A stretch of 64,000 bases of DNA, taken from Corallococcus sp. AS-1-6 (GTDB lineage: Bacteria; Myxococcota; Myxococcia; Myxococcales; Myxococcaceae). The stretch covers positions 1 to 64,000 of the forward strand of contig NZ_JAIQDE010000008.1 of assembly GCF_020037015.1 (NCBI RefSeq), given 5' to 3'. Shown piece after piece: positions 36,570 to 47,299 of this stretch. The position numbers and the translations under genes were made by a program. The notes beneath the pieces are model-generated. The model searched no databases. It was not told the origin of the DNA and was given only the letters and a program-made list of their open reading frames with translations. Position 1 is the first letter of the stretch, and the number at the start of each line of letters is the position of its first letter.

Positions 36570-37916
36570 GTGAACTACGAACAGCTCGCGAAGAAGGTCG
36601 TCCAGCGCGCCGTGAAGAAGGGCGCGAAGCAGGCGGAGGCCTACCTGGAGGTGGGCCGCCAGAGCAGCGTGCGCGTCCGCGAAGGGCAGATTGAAGACCT
36701 CACGGAGGCCACCAGCAAGGGCCTGGGCATCCGGGTCATCGTGAAGGACCGGCTGGGCTTCGCGTACACGTCCGACTTCACGCCCGCGGGCCTGGAGCGC
36801 GTGGTGGACCTGGCCGTGCAACTGGCGGAGGCCGCCGCGCCCAACAAGCTCAACGGCCTGCCCGGCGCGAAGGACCTGGGCAGGCGCGGGGACACCGGCG
36901 TCCTCTTCGACCCCAAGGTCGCGAACCTGCCCGGGGACTGGAAGATCAACGCGGCCCTGGAGGCGGAGCGCGCGGGCCGGGCGCAGGACGCGCGCGTCGT
37001 CACCTTCGACTCCGTGTCCGCCGGGGACTTCGTGGCGGAGGTGTACCTCGCGTCCAGCGAGGGCGCGTCCGGCGGCTACTCGGGCACGTACGTGTACCTG
37101 GTCGCGGTGCCGGTGGCGTCACAGGACGGGCAGCTCCAGACGGGCTACTGGCTGGACTACAAGCGCTTCCTGGACGACCTGGAGTCGCCGGAGTCCATCG
37201 GCCGCGAGGCCACGAAGCGCGCCGTGCGCATGCTGGGCGCGAAGCCGGTGAAGACGCAGCAGGTGCCGGTGGTGTTCGACCCGCTGGTGGCCGCGAGCTT
37301 CGTGGGCAACCTGTCCCAGGCCGCCAACGGCAACGCCGTGTACCAGCAGTCCAGCGTGCTCGCGCCCCACCTGGGCAAGCGGCTGGCGGGCAAGCACGTC
37401 ACGCTGGTGGATGACGGCCTGCTGCCCCGGGGCCTGGCCACCGCACCGTTCGACGGCGAGGGCGTCCCCACGCGCCGCACGCCCATCCTCGACCAGGGCG
37501 TGCTGTCCGGCTTCCTCTACGACGCGTTCACCGCGCGCAAGGCGAAGGCGCGCACCACGGGCAACGCGTCGCGCGGCTACAGCGCGCTGCCGGGCATCGG
37601 CGCCACCAACCTCTACCTGGAGAAGGGCACGAAGACGCCGGAGGAGCTGATCCGCGAGGTGCCCCAGGGCCTCTACGTCACCGCCCTGTTGGGCCACGGC
37701 GCGGATCCGGTGTCCGGGGACATGTCCTGCGGGGCCAACGGCCTTTGGATTGAGAACGGTGAGCTGACCCACCCGGTGCAGGAGGTGACGGTCGCGGGCC
37801 ACCTGCTCCAGATGTTGAAGGACGTGGACGCGGTGGGCAGCGACCTCCAGTTCCGGGGCGGCAGCGTGGGCGCGCCCACTGTCCGCTTCCGACAGCTCAC
37901 CGTCTCCGGCGCGTAG
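36570..37916 (+). CDS. pmbA: TldE/PmbA non-catalytic partner subunit
   Basis: A 448-residue partner of TldD, starting at GTG 36570 six bases after GAGG. It has the family N-terminus with VRVREGQIEDLTEATSKGLG and the closing FDGEGVPTRRTPILDQGVLSG and NLYLEKG segments, but lacks HExxxH, as TldE proteins do. Immediate succession to tldD supports a heterodimer. The substrate in this organism is unknown; no peptide-antibiotic precursor gene is visible nearby. Confidence 0.92.
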   Translation: MNYEQLAKKVVQRAVKKGAKQAEAYLEVGRQSSVRVREGQIEDLTEATSKGLGIRVIVKDRLGFAYTSDFTPAGLERVVDLAVQLAEAAAPNKLNGLPGAKDLGRRGDTGVLFDPKVANLPGDWKINAALEAERAGRAQDARVVTFDSVSAGDFVAEVYLASSEGASGGYSGTYVYLVAVPVASQDGQLQTGYWLDYKRFLDDLESPESIGREATKRAVRMLGAKPVKTQQVPVVFDPLVAASFVGNLSQAANGNAVYQQSSVLAPHLGKRLAGKHVTLVDDGLLPRGLATAPFDGEGVPTRRTPILDQGVLSGFLYDAFTARKAKARTTGNASRGYSALPGIGATNLYLEKGTKTPEELIREVPQGLYVTALLGHGADPVSGDMSCGANGLWIENGELTHPVQEVTVAGHLLQMLKDVDAVGSDLQFRGGSVGAPTVRFRQLTVSGA

Positions 37917-37979
37917 CCGGCGCCACGCGGTCGCCTACGCTCGCGGACCTCATTTCCACCGGCACGAGGTGAAGTCCGC

Positions 37980-38990
37980 ATGGCCGCGAAGTCCGCCCGC
38001 AAGTCCGCCCCCGCGAAGTCGAAGTCGGCCACGCCGCGCAAGCCGCGCCGCAAGAAGGCCGAACCGAAGTCGCGGGGCCTGAGCGCGGCCGAGGTCGCGA
38101 GCGAGTCCGTCGCCTTCCCCGAAGCCCTCCTCCAGGCCGTGCGCGAGGACGGCGGCGAGGTGCTGTCCGTCTACCGCGACCCGCTGGGCGGACACCCCGT
38201 CGTCTTCGCCGCGCTCCCCATCGACAAGGTGGAGCCCACGCCCTACCAGCGCGACCTGTCCGAGCCCCACGTCAAGCGGCTCGCCACCGCCATGGAGCGG
38301 CTGGACCGCTTCCTGGACCCCGTCATCGCGGTGCGCGTGGAGGGCCGCTACTGGACGCCCAACGGCAACCACCGCCTCAACGCCAGCAAGCTGCTGGGCG
38401 CGAAGTCCATCGTCGCGCTGCTGCTGCCGGACGAGGACGTGGCCTATCAAATCCTCGCCCTCAACACGGAGAAGGCCCACAACCTGAAGGAGCGCTCGCT
38501 GGAGGTCATCCGCATGGCGCGGGGCCTCCTCGGCGCGAACCGCCCGGGCAAGGAGTCCGCCTTCTCCCACCTCTTCGAGGAGCCCTCCTTCCTCACCCTG
38601 GGCGCCGCCTACGAGAAGCGCCCCCGCTTCTCCGCGGGCGCCTACCACCCCTTCGTCAAGGTGGTGGACGGCTTCCAGGACGTGCCGCTGCCCCAGGCCC
38701 TGGCCGTGCGCGACGCCCAGGCGGACAAGCTGCTGGAGCTGGACGACGTGGTGGTCGCCATCGTCAACGCCCTCAAGGAGCGCGGCCTCCAGAGCCCCTA
38801 CCTCAAGAACTTCGTCGTCGCCCGGCTCAACTTCCTGCGCTTCCGCAAGGACGGCCCGCCTCCCACCTTCGACGCCACCATCAGCCGCATGCTCGCCAGC
38901 GCCCGGCGCTTCAACGTGGACAAGGTGAAGCGCGAGGACATTGGCCGCATGGGCGGCGGCCCCGCGGAGCCGGACGAAGAGCAGGCCTGA
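37980..38990 (+). CDS. stand-alone ParB-like nuclease-domain protein
   Basis: A 336-residue protein. A Lys/Ala/Pro basic tail (1-35), likely DNA-contacting, is followed by a ParB/Srx-like domain: VEPTPYQRDLSEPHVKRLATAM, then FLDPVIAVRVEGRYWTPNGN and GNHRLNASKLLGAKSIVALL. This matches the ParB pattern of a target-list strand, a Pro-Ile-x-V strand and a GxHR motif equivalent to GERR. No helix-turn-helix typical of chromosomal ParB was recognised, and no parA is adjacent. It may be a CTP- or nucleotide-binding regulator. Located 47 bases before the sigma-54 regulator gene. Confidence 0.75.
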   Translation: MAAKSARKSAPAKSKSATPRKPRRKKAEPKSRGLSAAEVASESVAFPEALLQAVREDGGEVLSVYRDPLGGHPVVFAALPIDKVEPTPYQRDLSEPHVKRLATAMERLDRFLDPVIAVRVEGRYWTPNGNHRLNASKLLGAKSIVALLLPDEDVAYQILALNTEKAHNLKERSLEVIRMARGLLGANRPGKESAFSHLFEEPSFLTLGAAYEKRPRFSAGAYHPFVKVVDGFQDVPLPQALAVRDAQADKLLELDDVVVAIVNALKERGLQSPYLKNFVVARLNFLRFRKDGPPPTFDATISRMLASARRFNVDKVKREDIGRMGGGPAEPDEEQA

Positions 38991-39037
38991 CGGGAATGGG
39001 GATTGCAGGGCCGTGTTGAGAGAGGCCCCGTACCCCC

Positions 39038-40444
<1,407 letters not shown>

Positions 40445-40475
40445 CAGGCCGTCACACCGGCCCCCGCCTGCTTTT

Positions 40476-40546
40476 GACAATTTGTCCGGACGTCCTGTCC
40501 CGGCCGCTCCCCTGGCTGGGGCCCCGTCCTATTCCGAAATAATTTC
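40476..40546 (+). promoter_or_regulatory. two phased 11-bp dyads, candidate activator sites
   Basis: GACAATTTGTC (40476-40486) and GAAATAATTTC (40536-40546) are each perfect inverted repeats around one central base. They share the outline GA-A-www-T-TC. Their centres are exactly 60 bases apart, close to six helical turns, at about -135 and -75 from the predicted start. That is the usual place for NtrC-type enhancer sites. The A+T content stands out in this G/C-rich sequence. Confidence 0.6.
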
Positions 40547-40589
40547 AAGGACTTGGCCGTAAGTCGTGGGTTTGACGCCCGCCCAGCGA

Positions 40590-40605
40590 TGGCACCTGCC
40601 TTGCT
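40590..40605 (+). promoter_or_regulatory. sigma-54 promoter of the type II secretion operon
   Basis: TGGCACCTGCCTTGCT matches the -24/-12 consensus TGGCAC-N5-TTGCW at every conserved base. The obligatory GG and GC are separated by ten bases. Initiation near 40616 leaves about 29 bases before the gspC ATG. It lies in a 200-base intergenic region between a sigma-54 activator gene and gspC. Confidence 0.85.
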
Positions 40606-40644
40606 CAAGGTCCCATCTGGGGCTGGCTTTCTCCCGGAAGCGTG

Positions 40645-41556
40645 ATGGAACTCTTCTTTCGCAAGTACTTCTGGAGCGTGAACCTGTTGTTCATCCTGCT
40701 CGTCGCCCTGCTGGCGGCGCGCACGGTGAACCTGTTCGTCGAATCCTCCATCTCCCCCGCGCCCGCGTCCGAGGCCCCCGCCCGCGTCGCGCAGCGCACC
40801 CACGCCGCGGACAGCGGCCTGGCCACCATCGACGCGGAGCGCCTGTCGCGCCTCACCGGCGTGAAGCTGCCGGAGCCGGAGGTCGCGGTGAAGGAGCCCA
40901 CGGCACCGGAGTTCGACGCCAACGCCCCGCCGGCCAAGAGCGGCCTGCGCGTGAAGCTGCTGGGCACGCTCGTCGCGGCCAACCCGGACTGGTCCTTCGC
41001 GTCCATCCAGGACATGAACACGCAGCGGTCGCAGACCTACATGATCGGCAACAACCTGATGGGCGCCACCATCATGGAGATCGAACGCGAGCGGGTGATT
41101 ATCAACAACAACGGGCGCCGGGAGTTCATCGACGGGCAGCCCGGTGACGGCGCCGTCGCCGCGTACACCCCGCCCCCGGTGGCCCCCACCGCCACGCCGA
41201 CCAACAGCCTGGGCAACGGCATCAAGTCCACGGGTGAGAACGAGTACGAAGTCCCCAAGGCGGAGATCGACAAGACGTTGAGCAACCTCAACGACGTGGC
41301 GATGCAGGCGCGCATCGTGCCCGCCTTCAAGGACGGCCAGGCGGTGGGCTTCAAGCTGTTCTCCATCCGCCCGGACAGCATCTATTCGAAGATCGGCGTC
41401 CAGAACGGTGACGTCATCCGCCGCATCAACGGCTTCGACATGAACAGCCCCGAGAAGGCGCTGGAGATCTACTCGAAGCTGAAGGACTCCTCCCGCATCG
41501 AGATCGAGATCGAGCGCAACGGCGCGCCGATCCGCAAATCCTACAACGTCCGTTAA
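40645..41556 (+). CDS. gspC: type II secretion protein GspC
   Basis: A 303-residue inner-membrane protein. A short cytoplasmic start (MELFFRKYFWSV) leads to one membrane segment (LLFILLVALLAARTVNLFV). A homology-region domain (about 105-165) follows with KLLGTLVAANPDWSFASIQD and IMEIERERVIINNNGRREFI, and a C-terminal PDZ-like domain with FSIRPDSIYSKIGVQNGDVI and RINGFDM. GspC links the inner-membrane platform to the secretin. ATG 40645 was preferred to the adjoining GTG 40642 by spacing from GGA. It is the first gene after the sigma-54 promoter. Confidence 0.9.
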   Translation: MELFFRKYFWSVNLLFILLVALLAARTVNLFVESSISPAPASEAPARVAQRTHAADSGLATIDAERLSRLTGVKLPEPEVAVKEPTAPEFDANAPPAKSGLRVKLLGTLVAANPDWSFASIQDMNTQRSQTYMIGNNLMGATIMEIERERVIINNNGRREFIDGQPGDGAVAAYTPPPVAPTATPTNSLGNGIKSTGENEYEVPKAEIDKTLSNLNDVAMQARIVPAFKDGQAVGFKLFSIRPDSIYSKIGVQNGDVIRRINGFDMNSPEKALEIYSKLKDSSRIEIEIERNGAPIRKSYNVR

Positions 41557-41584
41557 ACACCCCCGTCAAAGCGCCCGCTCCTCC

Positions 41585-44185
41585 ATGAAGACGACGCTCC
41601 CGTCCTGGATGCTCTGCCTGTGCCTCGCGCTCTCCGTTCCCGCGTGGGCCCAGCGCCGTCCTACACAGCCCGGCACCCCCTCCCCCGCTCCGGCGGCCCA
41701 GGGTGAACGCGACCGGACCATCACCCCGCAGAACGGCAGCGCCGCGCCCGCCGAGAACCAGGGCCCCCGCCAGACGCCCACGTGCGAGCAGGCCCGGCGC
41801 AACGCGCGCTACGGCATCTACTTCGACAAGGTGGACATCGAGAAGCTCGTCCAGACCGTGTCGGATGCCACCTGCCGCACCTTCATCCTCCCGGAGAACG
41901 TGCGCGGGAAGATCTCCATCATCGGGCCGGAGAACGGCCGCGTGGAGGTGGACGCGGACCAGTTCTACTCCGCGTTCCTCGCCGCGCTCGACGCGAACGG
42001 GCTCGCCGTCTACCCGTACGGCCGCTTCCTGAAGATCGTCGACAAGCGCTCGGCGAAGCAGAACCCCATCCCGACCATCGTGGACGAGGACACCCCGTAC
42101 ACGACGAACGAGCAGATGGTCACCAAGCTGTTCAAGATCAAGTACGTGGAGGTGGAGCCGCTGCGCGGCGTGCTCCAGCAGCTCGTGTCCAAGGACGGCG
42201 ACACCATCCCGTACCCGCCGGACACCATCATCGTCAACGACGTGGGCTCCAACATCCACCGCCTGGAGCGCCTCATCAAGCAGTTGGACAGCCGCTCGTC
42301 CAGCGACGAGATGCGCATCATCCAGGTGCAGTACGCCACCGCGCAGGACGTGGCCAACACCATCCAGAAGCTCTTTGAAGCCAAGGCCGGCGCGGGCGGC
42401 CGCACGGGCCAGCGCCCCGGCAACTTCACGCAGGGCCAGCCCGGCCAGCCCCCGCCGGGCTCGGAGGGCGTGGCCGGCTCGGAGACGGGCGGCGCCGTCA
42501 CGCTGTCGCAGATCATCCCGGACGAGCGCACCAACAAGCTCATCGTCGTGGCCAGCCCCGCCGCCTTCGGCCGCATCGAGGACCTGGTGCGGGAGATCGA
42601 CATCCCGTCCGGCAGCGGCAACAAGATCAACGTCTACCCGCTGGAGAACGCCAACTCGGAGGAGCTGGCCAGCACGCTCCAGTCGCTCGCGCAGGGCACC
42701 GCCAACCGCCCCCAGCGCGGCCCCGTCCCGGTCCAGCCGCAGGGCCTGCCGCGCGCGCCCGCCCAGGCCGCGGAGCTGTTCAGCGGCGAGGTGAAGATCT
42801 CCGCGGACAAGGGCACCAACTCGCTGGTCATCGTCGCCAGCCAGGCGGACTACAAGAACATCGTCCAGATCATCCAGCAGTTGGATCAGCCGCGCCGCCA
42901 GGTGTTCGTGGAGGCGGTGATCATGGAAGTGAACCTGGACCGCAACAGCGAGTTCGGCATCAACTTCCACCAGGGCTTCAGCCTCAAGACGGATGACGGC
43001 GCCATCCCCGGCATCCTGGGCACCAACTACTCCGGCGGCTCCATCCCGCCGTCCTTCTCCCTGGCGAACCTGGCCAGCATGGGCGGCTTCCTCGCCGGCA
43101 TCCAGGGCCCCGTCCTGCCGGAGCTCAAGAACCTGGGCATCGACATCCCGGCCTTCGGCGTGGTGCTCAACGCCATGCAGCAGTCGTCCGACGTGAACGT
43201 GCTGTCCACGCCGCACCTGCTCACCAGCGACAACGAGGAGGCCGAAATCACGGTGGGCCAGAACGTGCCCTTCCAGTCCGGCTTCACCCCGTCCGCGCTG
43301 AGCGCGTCGCTGGGCGGCACCGGCACCACCGGCGGCGTCAACCCGTCGCTGCTGGGTTCGCTGGGCGGCCTGGGGTCGCTGTACGCGCCCATCACCCGCC
43401 AGAACGTGGAGCTCAAGCTCACCGTCAAGCCGCAGATCAACGAGAGCGACTACATCCGCCTGGTCATCACCGAGCAGACGGAGGAGATCGCCTCCTCGGA
43501 CCCCGTCCTGGGCCCCACCACGTCCAAGCGCAGCGCGAAGACGACCGTCATCGCCAAGGACATGGAGACGGTGGTGATTGGCGGCATCATGCAGGACCGC
43601 ACGCTGGAGTCCGTCTCCAAGGTGCCGGTGCTGGGTGACATCCCGCTTTTGGGCCACCTGTTCCGCGACACCACGCGCCGCAAGACGAAGACGAACCTGC
43701 TGCTCTTCCTCACGCCCTACATCATCCGGGGCCAGGAGGACTTCCGCCGCATCTTCGAGCGCAAGATGAAGGAGCGGCAGCAGTTCGTGGAGCAGTTCTA
43801 CGGCCAGGTCCCCGGCTACGACGTCGCGGTGGACTTCAGCCGCAAGCCCGGCCCCCTGTCGCGCATGAACCAGTCCGTCATCAAGGAAGAGCAGCGGGTG
43901 GAGAACGGCGGCAGCGGCACGCCCAACGAGCGGGTCATCCGCCCGAACGGCGCCCCCGCTCCCGGCGGCTCACCCTCCCCGTCTCCCGCGCGGCCGGGCG
44001 GGGGAGCGCCTGCTCCGCAGGAAGGCGCCGCGCCCTCCCCCGAGGGCGACCAGGCGCCGCGAAATTTCGAGGCGCCTCCGGAGGGTTCGGAGAGATCAGT
44101 CCCCGCGCCGCAGCCTGAAGTCGTCGCGCCCGCACCGGATGCGGACGCGGAGCGGCTGCGCATCCAGCCGGGAGACGGGGAGTAA
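41585..44185 (+). CDS. gspD: type II secretion secretin GspD
   Basis: An 866-residue outer-membrane channel subunit with signal peptide MKTTLPSWMLCLCLALSVPAWAQ. The N0 domain (YFDKVDIEKLVQTVSDATCR) and three N domains carry repeated DTIIVNDVGSNIHRLERLI-like segments. The secretin core includes VFVEAVIMEVNLDRNSEFGI, VLSTPHLLTSDNEEAEITVG and VPVLGDIPLLGHLFR. A Gly/Pro-rich loop interrupts the N domains near 265-300. The last 110 residues are a Pro/Ala/Gly-rich acidic tail instead of a recognisable S domain, so pilotin binding may differ. It begins 28 bases after gspC. Confidence 0.95.
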   Translation: MKTTLPSWMLCLCLALSVPAWAQRRPTQPGTPSPAPAAQGERDRTITPQNGSAAPAENQGPRQTPTCEQARRNARYGIYFDKVDIEKLVQTVSDATCRTFILPENVRGKISIIGPENGRVEVDADQFYSAFLAALDANGLAVYPYGRFLKIVDKRSAKQNPIPTIVDEDTPYTTNEQMVTKLFKIKYVEVEPLRGVLQQLVSKDGDTIPYPPDTIIVNDVGSNIHRLERLIKQLDSRSSSDEMRIIQVQYATAQDVANTIQKLFEAKAGAGGRTGQRPGNFTQGQPGQPPPGSEGVAGSETGGAVTLSQIIPDERTNKLIVVASPAAFGRIEDLVREIDIPSGSGNKINVYPLENANSEELASTLQSLAQGTANRPQRGPVPVQPQGLPRAPAQAAELFSGEVKISADKGTNSLVIVASQADYKNIVQIIQQLDQPRRQVFVEAVIMEVNLDRNSEFGINFHQGFSLKTDDGAIPGILGTNYSGGSIPPSFSLANLASMGGFLAGIQGPVLPELKNLGIDIPAFGVVLNAMQQSSDVNVLSTPHLLTSDNEEAEITVGQNVPFQSGFTPSALSASLGGTGTTGGVNPSLLGSLGGLGSLYAPITRQNVELKLTVKPQINESDYIRLVITEQTEEIASSDPVLGPTTSKRSAKTTVIAKDMETVVIGGIMQDRTLESVSKVPVLGDIPLLGHLFRDTTRRKTKTNLLLFLTPYIIRGQEDFRRIFERKMKERQQFVEQFYGQVPGYDVAVDFSRKPGPLSRMNQSVIKEEQRVENGGSGTPNERVIRPNGAPAPGGSPSPSPARPGGGAPAPQEGAAPSPEGDQAPRNFEAPPEGSERSVPAPQPEVVAPAPDADAERLRIQPGDGE

Positions 44186-44190
44186 CCGCC

Positions 44191-46017
44191 ATGGACCTGA
44201 CCGCCGACACCACCACCTCCCAAGGCTCCACCGCGACGCCCGACGTGTCCGGCGGCCGCAACGACGCCACCCAGGTCGTGGGCCACGGGCTCGCGTACCT
44301 CTGTGGCCGGCCCATCGGGGAGATCCTCCGCGCGCTCGTGCCCGGCCTCACGCCGGAGAAGGTCCAGGAGGCGCTCGCCGCCCAGCAGGAGAAGGGCGGG
44401 CGGCTGGGCGAGATCCTGGTGGGCATGAAGGCGATCAGCGAGGAGGACGTCGCTCGCGCGCTGGGCCACCAACTGGACCTGCCCTACCTCCAGCGCATCT
44501 TCGTGGAGGAGGTGGACGCGGAGCTGGTCAAGCGCATCCCCATCAACTTCGCCCGCCAGACGCAGCTCCTGCCGCTCTCCCTGGAGGGCGACGAGGTGGT
44601 GCTCGCGGTGGCGGATCCGCTGGACACCACCGCGCTGGACCACGCGCGCCTGCTGCTGGGCCAGGGCATCCAGCCGCGCATCGCGCTCGCCTCCACCATC
44701 GTGGACGCCATCAACAGCGTGTACGACCGCTCCGTCAACGAGGCCGAGGCGCTCGTGGACGAGATGGAGACCACGGAGGACCTGGACTCGCTGGCCCATG
44801 AGCTGGAGGAGCCCAAGGACCTGCTGGACGCGGACGACGAAGCGCCCGTCATCCGGCTGGTGAACTCCGTGCTCTTCCGCGCCGCCAAGGAGCGCGCGAG
44901 CGACATCCACATCGAGCCCATGGAGCGCGAGCTCCTGGTGCGCTTCCGCATCGACGGCGTGCTCCAGGAGGTCATCAAGCCGCCCAAGCGCTACCAGAAC
45001 TCCATCATCGCGCGCGTGAAGGTGATGGGGCAGCTCAACATCGCGGAGAAGCGCCTGCCGCAGGACGGCCGCATCCGCATCAAGCTCGCGGGCCGCGACA
45101 TCGACATCCGCCTGTCCACCACGCCCACGTCCTTCGGCGAGCGCATCGTCATGCGTCTGCTCGACAAGACGGCGACGCTGCTGGACCTGGCGGAGATCGG
45201 CATGAGCCCGCAGGTGCTGGGCAACATGGAGTCCGTCATCAAGCGCTCCCACGGCATCGTCCTGGTGACGGGCCCCACGGGCTCCGGCAAGACGACGACG
45301 CTCTACGGCGCGCTCTCCAAGATCAACACGCCGGACCTGAACATCCTCACCGTCGAGGACCCGGTCGAGTACCAGCTCAAGGGCATTGGCCAGATGGCCA
45401 TCGCCCCGAAGATCGGCCTCACCTTCGCGCAGGGCCTGCGCTCCTTCCTGCGCCAGGACCCCGACGTCATCATGGTCGGTGAGATCCGCGACAAGGAGAC
45501 GGCGGAGATCGCCATCCAGGCGTCCCTCACGGGCCACCTGGTGCTCTCCACGGTGCACACCAACGACGCGGCCGGCGCCGTGACGCGACTGGTGGACATG
45601 GGCGTGCAGCCCTTCCTCGTGGCGTCGTCGCTCACCGGCATCCTCGCCCAGCGCCTCGTGCGCCGGGTGTGCCCGGACTGCCGCCAGCAGTACACGCCCA
45701 CGGACGCGGAGCTGAAGGAGCTGGGCTACACGGTCGCGAGCTTCAAGGCGAAGTTCGGCACGGACCGCATCTACCGCGCGGTGGGCTGCCCGTCCTGCAA
45801 CCGCAACGGCTACCGCGGCCGCTCCGGCATCTACGAGTTCCTCTTCGTGGACGACGACGTGCGCCAACTGGTGCTCAAGAACGTGGACGCGTCCACCATC
45901 AAGAAGTCCGCCCTGGCCAAGGGCATGACGACGCTCCTGGACGACGGCGTGCGGAAGATCGCCCTGGGCGAGACGACCATCGCCGAAGTGCTGAGCATCA
46001 CGCAGGAGGACATCTAG
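44191..46017 (+). CDS. gspE: type II secretion ATPase GspE
   Basis: A 608-residue secretion ATPase. The N-terminal region (50-200) is the GspE/PilB N1 type (GRPIGEILRALVPGLTPEKV). The motor domain has Walker A GPTGSGKTTT, an Asp box, Walker B (RQDPDVIMVGEIRD) and a His box (GHLVLSTVHTNDA). The tetracysteine zinc site is present as CPDCRQQY and CPSCNRNGYRGRSG. GspE powers pseudopilus assembly from the cytoplasm, docking to GspL. It starts five bases after gspD and ends seven bases before gspF. Confidence 0.95.
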   Translation: MDLTADTTTSQGSTATPDVSGGRNDATQVVGHGLAYLCGRPIGEILRALVPGLTPEKVQEALAAQQEKGGRLGEILVGMKAISEEDVARALGHQLDLPYLQRIFVEEVDAELVKRIPINFARQTQLLPLSLEGDEVVLAVADPLDTTALDHARLLLGQGIQPRIALASTIVDAINSVYDRSVNEAEALVDEMETTEDLDSLAHELEEPKDLLDADDEAPVIRLVNSVLFRAAKERASDIHIEPMERELLVRFRIDGVLQEVIKPPKRYQNSIIARVKVMGQLNIAEKRLPQDGRIRIKLAGRDIDIRLSTTPTSFGERIVMRLLDKTATLLDLAEIGMSPQVLGNMESVIKRSHGIVLVTGPTGSGKTTTLYGALSKINTPDLNILTVEDPVEYQLKGIGQMAIAPKIGLTFAQGLRSFLRQDPDVIMVGEIRDKETAEIAIQASLTGHLVLSTVHTNDAAGAVTRLVDMGVQPFLVASSLTGILAQRLVRRVCPDCRQQYTPTDAELKELGYTVASFKAKFGTDRIYRAVGCPSCNRNGYRGRSGIYEFLFVDDDVRQLVLKNVDASTIKKSALAKGMTTLLDDGVRKIALGETTIAEVLSITQEDI

Positions 46018-46024
46018 GTCCGCC

Positions 46025-47281
46025 ATGCCCGTCTTCGAATACAGAGGCCTTGATTCCCAGGGCAGGCAGAAGAAGGGCCTGCTGGAGGCGGACTCGCCCA
46101 AGACGCTGCGCTCCAAGCTGCGTCAGGACGGCATCTTCCTCACGGACGTGCTGGGTCAGGCGGAGGGCAGCCGCGCGGGCGTCTCCAAGGGCGCCAACGC
46201 GTCCCTGCTCGCGCGTGACGTGGACCTGCGCAAGCTGGGCCGCGGCCGCGTGTCCACGGAGGACGTCGCCATCCTCACCCGGCAGTTGGCCACGCTGCTG
46301 GGCGCGGGCGTCACCATCGTGGACTCGCTCAACGCGCTGGTGGACCAGGCGGAGAAGGAGCGCCTCAAGCGCGCCCTGTCCGACATCAAGCAGCGCGTGA
46401 ACGAGGGCTCGTCCCTGGCGGACGCCTTCTCCCAGCACCCCAAAATCTTCCCCAGCATCTACATCAACATGGTGCGCGCGGGTGAGGCCTCCGGCGCGCT
46501 GGACCAGGTCCTCCTGCGCCTGGCGGACTTCACGGAGAACCAGGCCAAGCTGCAGCAGAAGATCATCGGCACGATGATCTACCCCATCATCATGCTGGCG
46601 GTGGGCGGCGGCATCCTGGTGCTGCTGATGGTGTTCGTCGTCCCGAAGGTGACGAAGATCTTCGAGACCATGAAGGCCACCCTGCCCCTCAACACGCGCA
46701 TCCTCATCGCCGCGTCCAACCTCATGCAGGGGTGGTGGTTCATCATCATCCCGGCCTTCATCGCGGGCGTGGTGCTCTTCCTGCGCTGGACGAAGAGCCC
46801 CAAGGGCAAGCCCAAGTGGGACCGCTTCACGCTCAAGGCCCCCATCTTCGGCAGCCTGGTGCGCCTCCTGGCCATCTCCCGCTTCGCGCGCACGCTGGCC
46901 ACGCTGCTCAAGAGCGGCGTGCCCATGCTGGCCGCGCTGGACATCGTCAAGGCGGTGATGACGAACTCGGTGCTGGCGGACGCGGTGGAGAACGCCCGCG
47001 AGTCCATCCGCGAAGGCGAGAGCATCGCCAACCCGCTCAAGCGCTCCGGCCAGTTCCCGCCGCTCGTCTACCACATGGTCGCCATCGGTGAGAAATCAGG
47101 GCAGTTGGAGGACATGCTCCTGTCGGTGGCGGACTCCTATGAGACGCAGGTGAACGTGCGCATCGGCGCGCTCACCAGCCTCCTGGAGCCCATGCTCATC
47201 GTGGTGATGGGCGTGATGATTGCATTCGTCGCGCTCTCCATCCTGATGCCGATTCTGCAGGTGAACACGGCCATCCATTAG
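46025..47281 (+). CDS. gspF: type II secretion platform protein GspF
   Basis: A 418-residue inner-membrane platform protein. It opens MPVFEYRGLDSQGRQKKGLL, continues with two homologous cytoplasmic four-helix domains (LTRQLATLLGAGVTIVDSLN, then FARTLATLLKSGVPMLAALD), and has three membrane segments, including YPIIMLAVGGGILVLLMVFV and PMLIVVMGVMIAFVALSIL. Length and repeats are canonical. GspF connects the ATPase to pseudopilin insertion. Confidence 0.95.
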   Translation: MPVFEYRGLDSQGRQKKGLLEADSPKTLRSKLRQDGIFLTDVLGQAEGSRAGVSKGANASLLARDVDLRKLGRGRVSTEDVAILTRQLATLLGAGVTIVDSLNALVDQAEKERLKRALSDIKQRVNEGSSLADAFSQHPKIFPSIYINMVRAGEASGALDQVLLRLADFTENQAKLQQKIIGTMIYPIIMLAVGGGILVLLMVFVVPKVTKIFETMKATLPLNTRILIAASNLMQGWWFIIIPAFIAGVVLFLRWTKSPKGKPKWDRFTLKAPIFGSLVRLLAISRFARTLATLLKSGVPMLAALDIVKAVMTNSVLADAVENARESIREGESIANPLKRSGQFPPLVYHMVAIGEKSGQLEDMLLSVADSYETQVNVRIGALTSLLEPMLIVVMGVMIAFVALSILMPILQVNTAIH

Positions 47282-47299
47282 GTGGAGGGAGCTCCCGCG

